Below, in pieces: positions 21,642 through 33,350 of a DNA stretch of 64,000 nt; within the stretch, counting starts at the first letter, position 1; each line of letters opens with the position of its first letter. Source of the stretch: Pontederia crassipes (Eukaryota; Streptophyta; Magnoliopsida; Commelinales; Pontederiaceae); contig CM060184.1 of assembly GCA_030549335.1 (NCBI GenBank), positions 40,627,909 through 40,691,908 on the forward strand, given 5' to 3'. The notes under the pieces were generated by a model. That model had not been told where the DNA came from. It saw only the letters and a list, made by a program, of their open reading frames with translations, and ran no database searches. The position numbers and the translations under genes were made by a program.

Positions 21642-22803
21642 TGTGGGATCCCAAAGGGCACCAAGAGGGGAGATGAATTGGTGTTTAAAAATAAAAGTAT
21701 CGATTTTATAAAGTACATCACGGAAGTTAAAAATCGATTCTTTAAACTATTTAAATCAATACAATTCATATCATAAACATAATATGATAGGGAAAGAGAG
21801 AGAAAGCAAACACAAAAATACAGGTGGTTGTTGACGAGGTTCGACCACACCTTAGCCTAAGTCCACGCTCAGACTTCTCGACCTCGAGACCGTCAGAGAT
21901 TTCACTAAAATACTTCCTTTGATCTAAATGGGACAAGAAAGAAAGCCCTTTATATCAACCACATTTACTCCACTTCGAGAGGCAAGATAACCTTTCTGCT
22001 TAGGAAGTTAATCTTTTCTATCGCTCAACAGGTAAAATATGAAACTTCTTTCACACAGAAGCTCTCTCAATCTTTCTGAAAATAATTTCTCTCTTTTACA
22101 ATAGAATGCTTACCAGAAGAGAAGAGAGAAAGAAAAGAAACTTAAAATGATAACTTTAAAGAAAATCTCTTCTTTTGATAACTTGAAATTTTTCTTCAAT
22201 GATGGAATGGATGCCTTTGCTTATGGCTTTGACACTCCTTTTATAAGTGTCAGCATGTGAAAAATTCTTCCAGAATTTTTTCCTTAAAAACTAACCCTTA
22301 CTATTCATTTGACTCGAAGGTCGGTCGACTGCACTGCTAAATCGATCGACCGATTTATGTGACCGTTGCATGATTTCTTTAACTTCTACGCTTGATCGGT
22401 CCTTCGACCAATACATCGAATGATATCGTCTCGACATTGATCGGTACATCTTATGTATTGATCAGTCGACCAGTATTTCCAATCGGTCGACTGGTATAGT
22501 CTCGATCCACTTTCTTTACTTCGACCGATAGGTTGATCAACCTGCACTAGTTTGAGCATAACCTTTTACATAGTTATCCAAATTAGATAATATTAGCTTC
22601 TATGGATAGTTAACAGGATTCTATAAAACTTTAATGTTCATCATTCATCCAGAATTAATAAGATCACAATCAATTATTTAATCAAAATGTAGTGCATAAA
22701 GTTGTCCCTTTTTCTTTAAACTTTTCCAACATTTAACTTTAATCTTTCGAAGTTTGTATCATCAATATATAATTTTATATGTCATTAAAATGTTGCCCAA
22801 ACA
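21642..22803 (-). repeat. Sirevirus LTR B, shared between the two interiors
   Basis: Starts TGTGGGATCCCAAAGGG and ends CCCAAACA. To its left, 21628-21641 on the minus strand is a worn primer site (TATCAGAGCAGG with one G lost). To its right, 22804-22819 is a polypurine tract. So the same copy serves as 5' LTR of interior 1 and 3' LTR of interior 2. Confidence 0.8.
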
Positions 22804-23506
22804 ATCTCTTCCTTTTTTATGAAGACAAATTGAGAAATATGAAAAATATATAAATTACAAAAAAGTTGTAAAATTTTGTAAAATCAATTTTACTCCCCCT
22901 AAAACTTAGTTTTCCTTACAATGATAGATATTTACATAAGTACTAATTGTAAGGCACTCTTCATATAGAGTTATATTCATGTCATATTTATCATATATTT
23001 CTCCCCCTTTTGTTTCATAAAAAAGTAGTTTGCACATGAAGAACATAAGAATCCATATTGAATTCCCACTATGTCTCTTAGAAAAATTTATTATTCCCTT
23101 TTGTCATAAATATGTATAGTATTACATCATAAAGGATTAGAAACTATGCAAGAAAAAGCTCCCCCTGAATTTATGGTTATTTTAAAAATAAAATCAAACT
23201 AATCTATAGATTATGAAAGCCACATGTTTCCAAAAGAAATTGCGTTTAAGAATCAAAATATTACATAAAACTTTGATATAACAATGATATCAAAATAAAG
23301 TTGGAAGATTTTAACATGCTCCTTCTATTACTATGACTGATTTTCTTTTTCTATTTTATATGTTACTCTTTTCTTTCAAAGATAGTAATTTTGAAATTTT
23401 GAATGAAATAAAAAAGTAAATGATACTTTCATCGTAACTTTCATGACTTCACATTTTCAATTTCATTTGTCCTTTGCTTTACATGTGAGGCGCACCTGAA
23501 AAATAA

Positions 23507-24951
23507 TTATGTAGCTTTTGGTACCCAAATTTTTTTGGGTCCTATTTTGTTGGACAATGTTCCTTTTGGAACCCAAATCATGCCATGTTGTGTTAGTTTT
23601 TTTATTTTGTATTGATATGTGTAATGATCATAAAAGACACACGCAAAACATTTGAAATGTAATTTTCTATTAAAGAGATTATTAGATTTCCGGTAAAAAT
23701 TTTCATGTCCAAAATATTTCCTAAGATTATTTTTCATTACATGAGAAATAGTTTTATCATTATTTTGTGTATTTTTCAAAAAAGTATTTTCCTTATTTAC
23801 TTTTTCTAAAGAACATGCTAATTTTACAATTTCACAAACATGTGTAAATTCCAAATTTTCAATTTCATTTTTCAATTTTTCATTATACATAAAAAATGTA
23901 TCATTTTCTTCTTTTAATTTCTCAAGCTCATATAATAATTTTTTATTTTTCTCTTTAAGTGAAAATATTTTTTTATAAGAGAAGAAAGTTCTTTATTTAC
24001 ATCTAAAGGGAGGTTTTCTTCAGTAGAACTTGATGAGTCCATTGTTTGAAATTGAAGGACAAGAAATTACCTCATCATTGAAGCATAGGTATGCCTCCTT
24101 ACTTGTCACTCCGTCTCAATTGACTCTTCATATTTTGTCTTTTTACCTTTTTGAGATGTCTCTTCTTTGTGATATTTGTATGATCTTCGGGTTGACTTTT
24201 TCTTTCTTTTTCACCAATTTGAAAAACTTATCTAGTTTTCTTGTGTATCGGGTGAGTCTCTTTTCGTCCACTTCTTCTTCACTTGAATCTTCATTTTGTT
24301 TGCTTTCAATGTCAATGTTTTCTTCTTGGGAGTTTTTTCTTCTTGATCTTCTTGAATTGAGATCTCATAGGTTAGAAGTGAACAAATAAGATCATCAAAA
24401 TCCAATTTGTTCAAATTTTTTCTTTAATCGTGGTTCTCTTCATATGCTATTTGGAGGAGAGAGACCTGAGAAACTTTTTCATTTTTTGGTGGTTAGTTCT
24501 TGATTTGTCCAAGGAGGCTAAGTCATTCAAAATATCGCTAAATCGTGTCATTAATGAATTCATTATCATACATTTTAAAAGAATCATGATTTAAAATATT
24601 TAACTAGATTCTTTAACTTTATTTGTTCCTTCAAAAGTAGTGATGAGTTTATTCCAAATCTCAGTTACACTTTCACAATTAGAAATATGATTAAATTCTG
24701 TTGAATCCAAAGCATAATAAAAAATATTTTTTGCTTTCCAATCAATTTTTTAAAATTTTTTTCTCTTTCGGTAGAATCTGTAGCTAATTTTTCATTTAGA
24801 TAATAATTTTTCAACAATGTCCTATATTTATATCAATAGAACATATATAGGCTTGAATCCTAATTTTTTAATAAGCAAAATTTGATACGTTAATAAGGGG
24901 AGAACGACTAATTGATTGTCCTTCGGCAAAATTGAATCCACTTGATGCCAT
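23507..24951 (-). pseudogene. Sirevirus gag, copy 2
   Basis: ATG at 24951 begins MASSGFNFAEGQSISRSPL, the standard Sirevirus gag opening. A stop stands where FAYWK is expected. LDFDDLICSLLTYEI lies around 24370. The last 127 codons stay open (23890-23507), with a worn zinc knuckle (CFACVFYDHYTYQY) and two WVPK repeats ending GPKKIWVPKAT. Those WVPK repeats followed by loss of any pol frame show that the interior ends with gag. Several stops make it inactive as it stands. Confidence 0.75.
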
Positions 24952-25032
24952 GGCTCTAAAGATGGTTAAATCTTAAAACACGACGATTAAATCTTGGAAC
25001 AAGATGATTAAAAGTCAAAACATGAGCAACCT

Positions 25033-25046
25033 GCTCTGATACCAAT
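25033..25046 (-). other. Primer binding site of the Sirevirus array
   Basis: ATTGGTATCAGAGC on the minus strand, an exact initiator Met tRNA match, directly abutting LTR C. It identifies LTR C as the outermost 5' LTR. Confidence 0.8.
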
Positions 25047-26202
25047 TGTTGGATCCCAAAGGGCATCAAAAGAGGGGATGAATTGGTGTTTAAAAATAAA
25101 AGTATCGATTTTATAAAGTACATCGTGGAAGTTAAAAATCGATTCTTTAAACTCTTTAAATCAATGCAATTCAGATCATAAACATAATATGATAGGAAGA
25201 GCGAGATAAAGCAAATACAAAAATATAGAAGGTTGTTGACGATGTTCGGCCACACTTTGACCTACGTCTTCGCTCTGACTTTTTGACCTTGAGACCACCG
25301 GAGATTCCTCTAGAACACCTCTTTTGTTCCAAATGGGGCAAGGAAAAAAGCCCTTTACATCAATCATATTTTCTCCGCTTCGAGAGGTAAGACAACCTCT
25401 CCTCCTAAGAAGTTAATCTTTTCTCTCGCTTAAGGGGTAAGATATGGAATTTCTTTCACACAGAACCTCTCTCAGTCTTTCTGAAAATGGTTTCTCTCTC
25501 TTACAAGAAGAGAAGAGAGAAAGAAAAGAAAACTTAAAATGATAACTTCAAGGAAAATGTATTCTTTTGATAACATGAAGTTTTTCTTCAATGCTTGGAT
25601 GTGTGCCTTTACTTCTGGCTTTGACACTCCTTTTATAGGATTCAACATGTGAAAAATTTGTTCAAAATTTGTTCCACAATTTTTACCTAAAAAAATAGCC
25701 ATTACTGTTCATTTAACTCGGAGGCCGGTCGACCGTACAACTAAATCGGTCGATTGGTCTATATGACTGTTGCATGATTTCTTCAACTTCTACGCTTGAT
25801 CGATCGACCGGTCCTTCGACTGGTATCATCTCGACGTTGATCGGTACATCTCATGTATTGATCGGTCGACCGGTATGTCCAATCGGTCAACTGGTATAGT
25901 CTCGATCAGCTGTCTTTGCTTCGACCGGCAGGTTGATCGACCTGCACTATTTTGAGAATAACATTTTTCTTAGTTATCCAAATTAGATAATCTCTGATCT
26001 ATGGATAGCTAACAGGATGCTCTACAACTTTGATATCCATCCTTTATCTAGATTCTAATAAAACTATAGTAAATTATTTAATCAAAGTGTAATGCATAAA
26101 GTTGTCCTTTTTCTTTAAACTTTTTCGACATTTAACTTTAATCTTTCGAACTTTGTATCATTAAAATATAATTTTATATGTCATTAAAACTTTGCTCTAA
26201 GA
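25047..26202 (-). repeat. Sirevirus LTR C (outer 5' LTR)
   Basis: Starts TGTTGGATCCCAAAGGG next to the primer site and ends near TTGCTCTAAGA at 26202, where the others have TTGCTCAAACA. No polypurine tract follows, so it is the outer end of the array. It has the same CCGGTCGACCGG palindrome cluster as A and B, with point differences. Confidence 0.75.
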
Positions 26203-26431
26203 GTGGTGGAGTGTCTTTTACTCCAATAAAATATGGTCTCATGGAATGTCTTTTGACTTCCTTATGTTCTAAGGCAGAGTATCTCAATGTCAATAGGGGC
26301 ATGTCTTTCAATTCATTAAAATATACACCACTGGAGTATAATTTTGACTCCCTTTTTACCATGTTGATCATCATCAATAAATTATAAGAGCTCTTCATTT
26401 AACATTTGTGGTTTAATTCTTTCACTCGTTT
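26203..26431 (-). repeat. Decayed gypsy LTR remnant, right part
   Basis: AGAGCTCTTCATTTAACATT at about 26389 matches AAGCTCTTCATTTAACATTT at 4456 in the first element's LTR, and the preceding GGGGCATGTCTTTCAATTC resembles its GGAGGCATGTCTCAACCC. I take this as the continuation of the remnant at 15950-16996, displaced by the Sirevirus array and then cut at 26432 by a CACTA-like end. Confidence 0.4.
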
Positions 26432-26679
26432 CACTGCAAAAAAATGGTGAATTTTCAATGGTCCGAAATCCTTCGCTACTTGAGAAGGATTTTTTGACGA
26501 ATGATAGAATCCTTAAAAAGTAGCAATGAAAATAATGGTCACAAAAAATAGTTTATTGATGGTTTAATTTCCTTTTGTAGCTGTGATAAAAAAAGAAACT
26601 GTCGGAAGTTCCGATGGTCGTAGCTGTCAAAATTTTCGATGGGAGGCCTACTTATCATAAGTTCTAACAACTACAACTA

Positions 26680-27170
26680 TAGGAATTAAGATATAATATA
26701 TAATAATGTCTATTATTATATAAATAAAATAACATTTATGATAATATTTTAGTTATAACTACTGACGAGTGGTGATCCATCGAGACTTCTGACGATATGT
26801 CCATAGAAATTTAAATATAACAATAATATTATTATAATAGTAAGGAAGTAATGTCTACTATTTATATTTTATTGATTTCTGATTGGTGGTTCCATGGGAA
26901 CTTCCAAGGTGTCACCCATCAGAATTCAAATATAATATATGATATTATTATAATGATGAAATAATGAATACTATTAACATCCTTATATTATTTTTTTACG
27001 AGTGGCGTCAATGAGTAGGACTCCCTTGGAACTTTTGATGGAGCTGCCATTTGAACATGAATATAATATATAGATAATATTATGATAATAATGAAGTAAT
27101 GTCTACTATTAATATTTTAATATTCTTTTTTTCAACAGTTGATCGAAATTTGAATATAATATATAATAGC
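26680..27170. repeat. Degenerate tandem repeat, about 120-145 bp unit
   Basis: A block containing AATATAATATA, a TATTATAATAATGAAGTAATGT phrase variant and an ACGAGTGG..GGAACTTC phrase recurs about three and a half times (key phrase near 26705, 26851, 26965 and 27095). The copies are diverged. It sits in the left half of the CACTA-like composite. Confidence 0.55.
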
Positions 27171-27389
27171 GAAGTTTTTTCATTTATACATTACAAATTA
27201 ATGGTGGTACAAGCCATAAAAAAATCCATTGGAAGTTGTTATAAATATTTTTCCCTGCCTCTTTCATGCGATTGTCATTCTCACCCTCCCTCTGCACTCT
27301 TGCTATCTTTCTCTCTCCAACGAACTTTGAAGTCTGACGATCACTATCTTCAACTCCAATGACATCCTATTGCTCCTCCTATGGTGAAC

Positions 27390-28641
27390 TGTCACACCCA
27401 ACTCCATGACTAAATTCTAATATCAATTATTGCATGTTTAGCAATTTTGAAAAAAAATAAAATTGGCAAAACCTCCCTCCCTTACTTATCTTGTGTTATT
27501 TGTCAATACATACAATAGATGCATATATACTCATCAAGGTTTACTCAAGAGATCTAAGACATAATGTTCACATATTGTCACTATTGTTTCACAAACTATT
27601 TCACATATAGCACTTCATAGGATCAAGTTTTATACAACCTTACAAAAGGTTTCTCACAAACTTAATTACAACATCTAGTATTATCTATTGCATGTATTCT
27701 TCCAAAAACAAAAGTGAAGGGACAGAGGAGGAGGAGGGGGGTAAAAGTGCTCCAACGGTTTCGACATCTTCTATATGGAGCAAAATAAGCTCTGAGTCGA
27801 CTCAACTCGAGAACTTATAAGTATTTGAAAATTTTAAAATGGGTATTATGAGAAACAATCATTTGCTCAATGAGTAGAATAAGAGTATAATATAGGAAAA
27901 TAATACGAGTGTCTATAACGTTTAAATATTCACATTTCTTTCATATGAGAAAATATTTAAAACATAACATATATAACATAAGTTGTCAAATCATATAAAC
28001 TTTCACATAAATAAAGTAACTCAATATATCATTATATTCATAATTAAACTCCACACATGTGTCATTGCACATACTCATCATGGGTCAATACGTATTCCTC
28101 CATAATCATGTATTATACAGCTAAGTAGAGCTTCATAATCATGAGTTTCGGATATGCGGAGCATATCATGAGTCAATACGTATTCATTCATGATTGTGTG
28201 CCATATAATTAAGTAGATCTTCACAATCATGATTTTTGGATACACAAAGCAAAAAATGAATTAATATGTATCCCTCCATGATTGTGTGTTATACAGTTAA
28301 ATATACTTTACAATCATAACTCTCGAATATGCAGAGCATAATATGGATCAATACGTGCATACAGAGCAGCCCCAAAAGGACAAAGACATTCGATATACAC
28401 CCAGAGGCTTTATGTATATTGAATGCGGTCCCAAAAATTTTTTCCAACTAACATGGTCAATGAACACGTGAAGCTTAACAATATCAAAATACACATGTCA
28501 TAATCACATATCATTATCAAAACTTATTTTAACTTCACAAGCATTGTTCCTTGAAAATATTTTCATGTAAGAAATTATTCCATCTCATATAAAATCTTTG
28601 AAATATATCATAAATACTTTTCATAGATCAAGATATGTTTC

Positions 28642-28687
<46 letters not shown>

Positions 28688-28690
28688 TTG
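27390..28690 (-). repeat. LTR fragment H, inverted relative to 37070-38300
   Basis: Begins TGTCACACCCAACTCC, the exact reverse complement of the LTR end at 38300 (GGAGTTGGGTGTGACA), and stays similar for about 1.3 kb, including an 88-bp tandem repeat block at about 28088-28355. It breaks off next to a TAA microsatellite, so only the 3' part of the LTR is present. Confidence 0.7.
28642..28685. repeat. (TAA)n microsatellite
   Basis: About 14 uninterrupted AAT/TAA units at the truncated edge of LTR fragment H; the equivalent site in the full LTR (about 37070) has only a few TTA units. Confidence 0.95.
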
Positions 28691-28899
28691 ACATAGCGTC
28701 AACACGTGGCGCTAGTAGCGTCTCATTTTTTTTTACTCTATTGCGACGCTACTAGTTATCGATTTTCAGCGTCCCCCGTTTGCGGCGCTAGTTGGATGCT
28801 AATGAGACGCTCTTCACAACGGACATGTAATAGCGCCTTCCTAGCGTCGCGTTTGTTGGATCGCTAATCACCAATTTTTCTTGTAGTGACCCTCAACAT

Positions 28900-29430
28900 A
28901 TTAGGGCAAAATTTAGGTCAAATTCATGAACCTGCAATAAGGAAGCATGATAGTGGAGGAGCACCTCAACAAATTTCCCAAGCTTGAGAGGTATAGTACT
29001 CATAAAGGGTTGAATCCTCACCTCAGCAGTGATCTGAAACTGCCAAGACAATTTCCTTAGCAACCAAGTTGGCTAGGGAAATAGACACACAAAAGAAGTA
29101 TGAACAAGTAAAGGAGTCCAGAAAAGATCAAAGAAAATACAAAGGAAGGAAGAATAAGGACTCTAAACCATACTCTAGATGTGAATGTGGACAAGGCCAC
29201 AAAGCCTGTTCTTATTACCACAATTTCCATCCTAGTGAGTGCAGGATGAAGTTAGAAGCATGTCTAAACTATGACAAGATGGGCCAGGATGCGAGAGACT
29301 ATATTGAAAAAAAAACTCGAGCACCAAGACAATGACAAAGACAAACAAGCTAAGAGCCAGCAGAGGGCACTTGGAAGAGTGTACACCATGCAAGTGGATG
29401 AGACCCAGAAATCCAATGAAGTGATTCAAG
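28900..29430 (+). pseudogene. Ty3/gypsy gag C-terminal remnant with worn zinc knuckle
   Basis: VEEHLNKFPKLERYSTHK near 28950 matches the gag MTVEEYLxKFxxLERY block. 29069-29335 stays open for 88 codons (TQKKYEQVKESRKD..., then a zinc-finger-like CRMKLEACLNYDKMGQDARD). The CCHC cysteines are partly replaced. The ORF is clearly related to the gag at 60370-60813. VYTMQVDETQ at about 29380 marks the approach to the protease, of which nothing clear remains. Confidence 0.65.
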
Positions 29431-29640
29431 TAATCTTTTTATAGTTGCTCAGTATGCTAATATATTGTTTGTTTTTGTTGCCACCCATCCCTTTATATCA
29501 TCTGCATTTACTTATTTACTAAGTTTTAAGATGCAAAGTATAAAGTGACAGCTTGATGTTGCAATGCCATTGGGGACAATTTCCACTAGGCACCTTTTAG
29601 AGATATAAGTGATAATAGAAGGAATGAACTACTATATGAT

Positions 29641-30084
29641 GTGCTGAGAAAGGAAGATCAAGGTCAGCAGGAAGGATGTAACTTTTGGGATCTTTCGCGG
29701 AATACATCGAAAGAGAAGATGATAATGATTTCCCCAGTCAAGGCAACTAAGATGTTGAATGGAGATTGTCGAGAGTTCCTGTCGAGCATCATCAAGAGTA
29801 ATTTCCAATCCAATCCACTACAAGAATTTAAAGTGGTTAATGATTTTCTTGATGTATTTTCTGATGAGCTCTTGAGATTACGTTCGAAAAGGGAGATCGA
29901 CTTTCACATTGAGTTGATGCTAGGGATGACTCTTATCTCAAAACCTTCCTATAGAATGGCACCAACAGATATGAAGGAATTGAAGGCACAAATGCAGAAT
30001 TGCTAGTCAGATGGCCTAGTGTGTCCCCACTGGGTGCACTTGTTCTATTTGTGAAAAAGAAGGATGTGGTACTGAAGTTATGTA
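29641..30084 (+). pseudogene. Ty3/gypsy reverse transcriptase, N-terminal part
   Basis: An open frame of 121 codons contains VVNDFLDVFSDELLRL, KREIDFHIELMLG and ISKPSYRMAPTDMKELK, the conserved linker and start of the chromovirus RT. A stop follows, then a frame with VKKKDVVLKLC runs into the left ATGTA target duplication at 30080-30084. The domain resumes beyond the inserted element at 33351. Confidence 0.8.
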
Positions 30085-30485
30085 TGTTGAATTCTATGTT
30101 TTGATGAGAACAAATTAAATTAGACATAAAAGTCAGTAATCTATGCTTAAGTGATGCAAGTGTAAGATTAATATGACTACATTTGTAGAAGAAATCGCTA
30201 AGTTAAATGATCAAATAGAAAATTCTATACACGATCGGTCGACCAGCCGATCGATCAATGGATATCAAGTGGAAAAATGTCAGGACTATGATGGTCAATG
30301 GATCGGTCGTGACACCAGTTGATCGACCAATAGAAGAACGAACTCAAGAAATGACGAGATTATGACGATCGAATAATTGGTTGAAGGATCGGTGGACCAA
30401 TCAACTCAAAGATGACTTCAAGAAATTTCAAGAGCATGACAGTCGAGGAACCGGTCGAAAGACCGCTCGACCGGTTAGTCGCTAT

Positions 30486-32672
30486 TGTAATATCCCAAGT
30501 TAAATATTTCTTTAACTAAGTCAATTTAATGGTGATTTTTTTAAAAGTAAATTATTAATGAGCTCTAGTGACAAACTCCATAAAATGTCATATCATCAAG
30601 TCAAATTTAATATTATTGGATTAATATAAAGCTAGCATTAATACGCTTAATTATTTATTAAAATAATTAAATAGTTAGCATGTACAGGTGCTATCTATAT
30701 CTGTATTATCATCATCTTCTTGTACTAAAGGCATATACAAATAAAAATATTCATATCCTCAATCAAATAGATTAAGTTATTTGATGCCACATAATAATTA
30801 TTGTAAGGTTTTGTGGTAGCATTATGATATTAAGAAAACTTAGGAAATCCAACCAAATATGTGTGATCATTATCCATATTTCTATGAACAATGAGATACG
30901 GTAAATTTCGAGGACGAAATTTTTTTAAGGAGGGTAGAATGTAATATCCTAATAATTACCAATTTGCTAATTAATTTAAGTATACAACTAATTAAGTTAA
31001 TTAGTCTCTTTGATATAAGCGTAACTTGATTGTAATTAAATTGTATAGGAATTATTCGACTTATTAATTGATATTGTAAGTATTTTAATATTAATATTTA
31101 AATTATAATATGATTTTAATGCTACTAAGTATTGCGAATCAATGGACCTAATTAATTACTAAATAGGTTGTTGAATTGATTAATTAGCAACACAATATAT
31201 TCACGGGCTGGTATGCGTAGAATTAGTATATTGAAATTGTTGATCACCATTTTCCATTAGCATTAGAAAATTTTAATACTAGAAAAAACTGAGATAATTG
31301 CGTTAATTTAAAATGATTGGACTTTATGGTTTCTACTCAATTTATTAGTTAATTGAGTAGCTAGTATCCTGATATCATTTTTCATTTTATATGTTGGGTA
31401 TTATTAACCATCATGGTCACTTAAAATAACATAATTAGTCACCTAAACTAATATATAAATATGATGATTTCATATACCGACTTACTAAAAAAAAGGAAAG
31501 AAAGAGACACTTAGTAGCAGGACAACTCACCTCACAATAATCTAGATTAATTGGTGAGTTGCCACCTTACCATGAGTTGGCAGTGATGCAAATTTAGAGA
31601 AAATATAGAAGTTATCTAATTGGTGCAAAAAGAAAAAAAGGAAATGAAAATATGCCGACTTACCTAATGTGACCGAGCGTGGACAAAGAGAAACAGAAGG
31701 AAGAAAATAAGAGGTTTTATTTCATTGTGGTCGGTCAGAAGGAGGAATAGAAAAAAAAGAAGAAAAAGGAAAGAAAGAGGGTTAAAAGAAAAGGTTCTGA
31801 TTTAGAAGATGCATAAGATATGCAAATTGAAGTGGCCGAACCAAAGAAGGAAAGGCAACAGCAACAAGGCACGGAAAAAAAAAGAAGGAAAGAAAAACAA
31901 AATAGAAAGTTACAAGGAAAGAAGATTAATGTAAGAAAAAGAAGGAGGAAAGTCTTTTGTTATCGTCCATATAAGGAGTAGAAGAATAAAGTAGTGAACA
32001 AGGAAAGGAAAACATTTTGCTAGCCCTTATAGGTAAGTTGATTTCTCCTACTCTATGTTTTCACCTTTTTTGAATTCGGTGTGACATCAATTATATGTAT
32101 TGAATATGTTTTAGAATGCTATGAATTGATTTCGAGAAATGCAATTATGGGAAGTATGTGTGATATGATTTGAATGGATTGCGATGAGTGCAATTTTGTT
32201 CATTTTGAAATGGTGTTGGATATGATTCATCTTCTGATAGTCAGGAGATGTTTGTTATGTGATGAATCATGCATCGACATCCATTTGCATTTGCATATAT
32301 GATAGTTGAAGCTAAGTGCTACATCACTGATCACGATGGGAGTCATTTCTAGAGTCCAATCCATCATTCTATTCCCCAATAATGAGATGAGATAGGCTGG
32401 AGCTAAGTGCCATGCGGAGCTAAGTGCTACATCGTGAGTAGTCGCGATGGGAGCCACCTCTAGAATCCATAGGGGCCACCTCTAGAGTCCACCTATCGAT
32501 TTATGATTTGTTCCCCGAAAGGGATGAGGTAGAATGAAGCTAAGTGCTACATCGCTGATCACGATGGAAGCCACCTCTAGAATCCACCTACCGACCACTG
32601 GTCAGTTGGTGATCCGTGCATACATATGAGAGTGTTGCATTGCATACACATGTTTAATTCGGGGTCGTGACA
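30486..32672 (+). mobile_element. Internally deleted Ty3/gypsy relic F nested in LTR E
   Basis: Starts TGTAATATCCC, ends GGGTCGTGACA, flanked by GCTAT and ACTAT (4 of 5 match). At 30905-30939 it has TTTCGAGGACGAAATTTTT followed by purine-rich AAGGAGGGTAGAA, the standard Ty3/gypsy end of interior, then a second TGTAATATCC at 30940 that opens the 3' LTR. So 30486-30939 is a stub of 5' LTR plus interior end and 30940-32672 a 1.73-kb 3' LTR. No coding domain remains. Confidence 0.65.
32303..32600. repeat. Degenerate tandem repeat in the 3' LTR of relic F
   Basis: The phrase GCTAAGTGCTACATC...CACGATGGGAGCCACCTCTAGA recurs about three times at roughly 108-120-bp spacing (near 32311, 32419 and 32538). 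Confidence 0.65.
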
Positions 32673-33350
32673 ACTATAATAGAGAAGAATGCGCAACGGT
32701 CATATTGACTGGGCTACCGGTCAATAAATGTGGTCGGCCGATCATAAACTGAAGTGAATAGTAATGACTATTTTTTAAAGAGAAGATTATGTAAGATTTC
32801 TTGGATGCAATCAACACTAGAAGAAACCTATAAAAAGAGTACCAAAGCTAGAAAGAAGATTATCCAAACAAGAGAAATCACTCAAAAGATTGTCTAAGTC
32901 CAAAATGCTTCTTGAATAAAAAATTTGCAAATCATCCCTTTTCTCTTCCAAATTTTAAGAGTGAGCATCAATTGTACAAGGAGAGATTAAGAGGGAATCC
33001 TTGTAGTGAGCTTTACTGAAGTTGAGAGCTTGTTATAAGAAGAGGTGCACCTTGCCTCTTGAGCGATGAAGAAGGTATGTGGTGTAAAGAGGGTTGTTAT
33101 CTCCCTAAGAAAAGAGAAAGATAGTGAATCTCCGGCGGTCTCGAGGACGAGAAGTCGGAGCGAGAACGTAGGTCAAAGAGTTGGGGTTGAACCTTGTCAA
33201 TACATTGTACTTCTTTTCGTTTGTTTCTTATTTCTCATTCTCATTATCATTATTTACTTTTGATCAATTTTTATTGACATTACAAAATTGATTTCAGGAT
33301 AAGATTTTTATACATCAATTCACCCCCTTCTTATTGCTTCCGATCCTACA

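Larger units (their letters stand above)
16997..26202 (-). mobile_element. Sirevirus-like Ty1/copia array: LTR-gag-LTR-gag-LTR without pol
   Basis: Three LTRs of about 1.16-1.18 kb (16997-18173, 21642-22803, 25047-26202) enclose two interiors in the same minus-strand order. Each interior has a primer site, gag, a noncoding tail and a polypurine tract. Removing the antisense LTR in interior 1, both are about 2.2-2.3 kb, and neither shows protease, integrase, RT or RNase H. The middle LTR is shared: a primer site lies on its left and a polypurine tract on its right. GTAGT before the array (16992-16996) and GTGGT after it (26203-26207) may be one worn target duplication. Such arrays arise by unequal exchange between LTRs of one element. 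Confidence 0.75.
26432..28888. mobile_element. CACTA-like terminal sequences enclosing a non-coding composite
   Basis: The left end reads CACTGCAAAAAAATGGTGA. The right end, reverse complemented, reads CACTACAAGAAAAATTGGTGA. Both are good CACTA (En/Spm) termini, and the right has subterminal GACGCT/TAGCG repeats at 28690-28870. The 3-bp flanks (TTT and ACC) do not match, so the two ends may belong to different elements. Inside are degenerate tandem repeats, an LTR fragment and a TAA microsatellite; no transposase is visible. Confidence 0.4.
30085..33350 (+). mobile_element. Solo Sirevirus LTR E inserted in RT, itself carrying a nested gypsy relic
   Basis: Begins TGTTGAATTC and ends CTTCCGATCCTACA, with a perfect 5-bp duplication ATGTA on both sides (30080-30084 and 33351-33355). 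Its outer parts match LTR D and the reversed LTRs A-C, including GGTCGACC palindromes at 30230-30480, TCTCCGGCGGTCTCGAGG at 33129 and CACCCCCTTCTTATTG near the end. The nested element occupies 30486-32672; without it the LTR is about 1.08 kb, like the other copies. No interior, so a solo LTR. The RT reading frame is continuous across the site if one ATGTA is counted once. Confidence 0.85.

Noticed and set aside
28088..28355. Regular 88-bp repeats considered as a CRISPR-like array
   Set aside because: The whole unit repeats without unique spacers, it lies in a plant LTR, and the period is too long.
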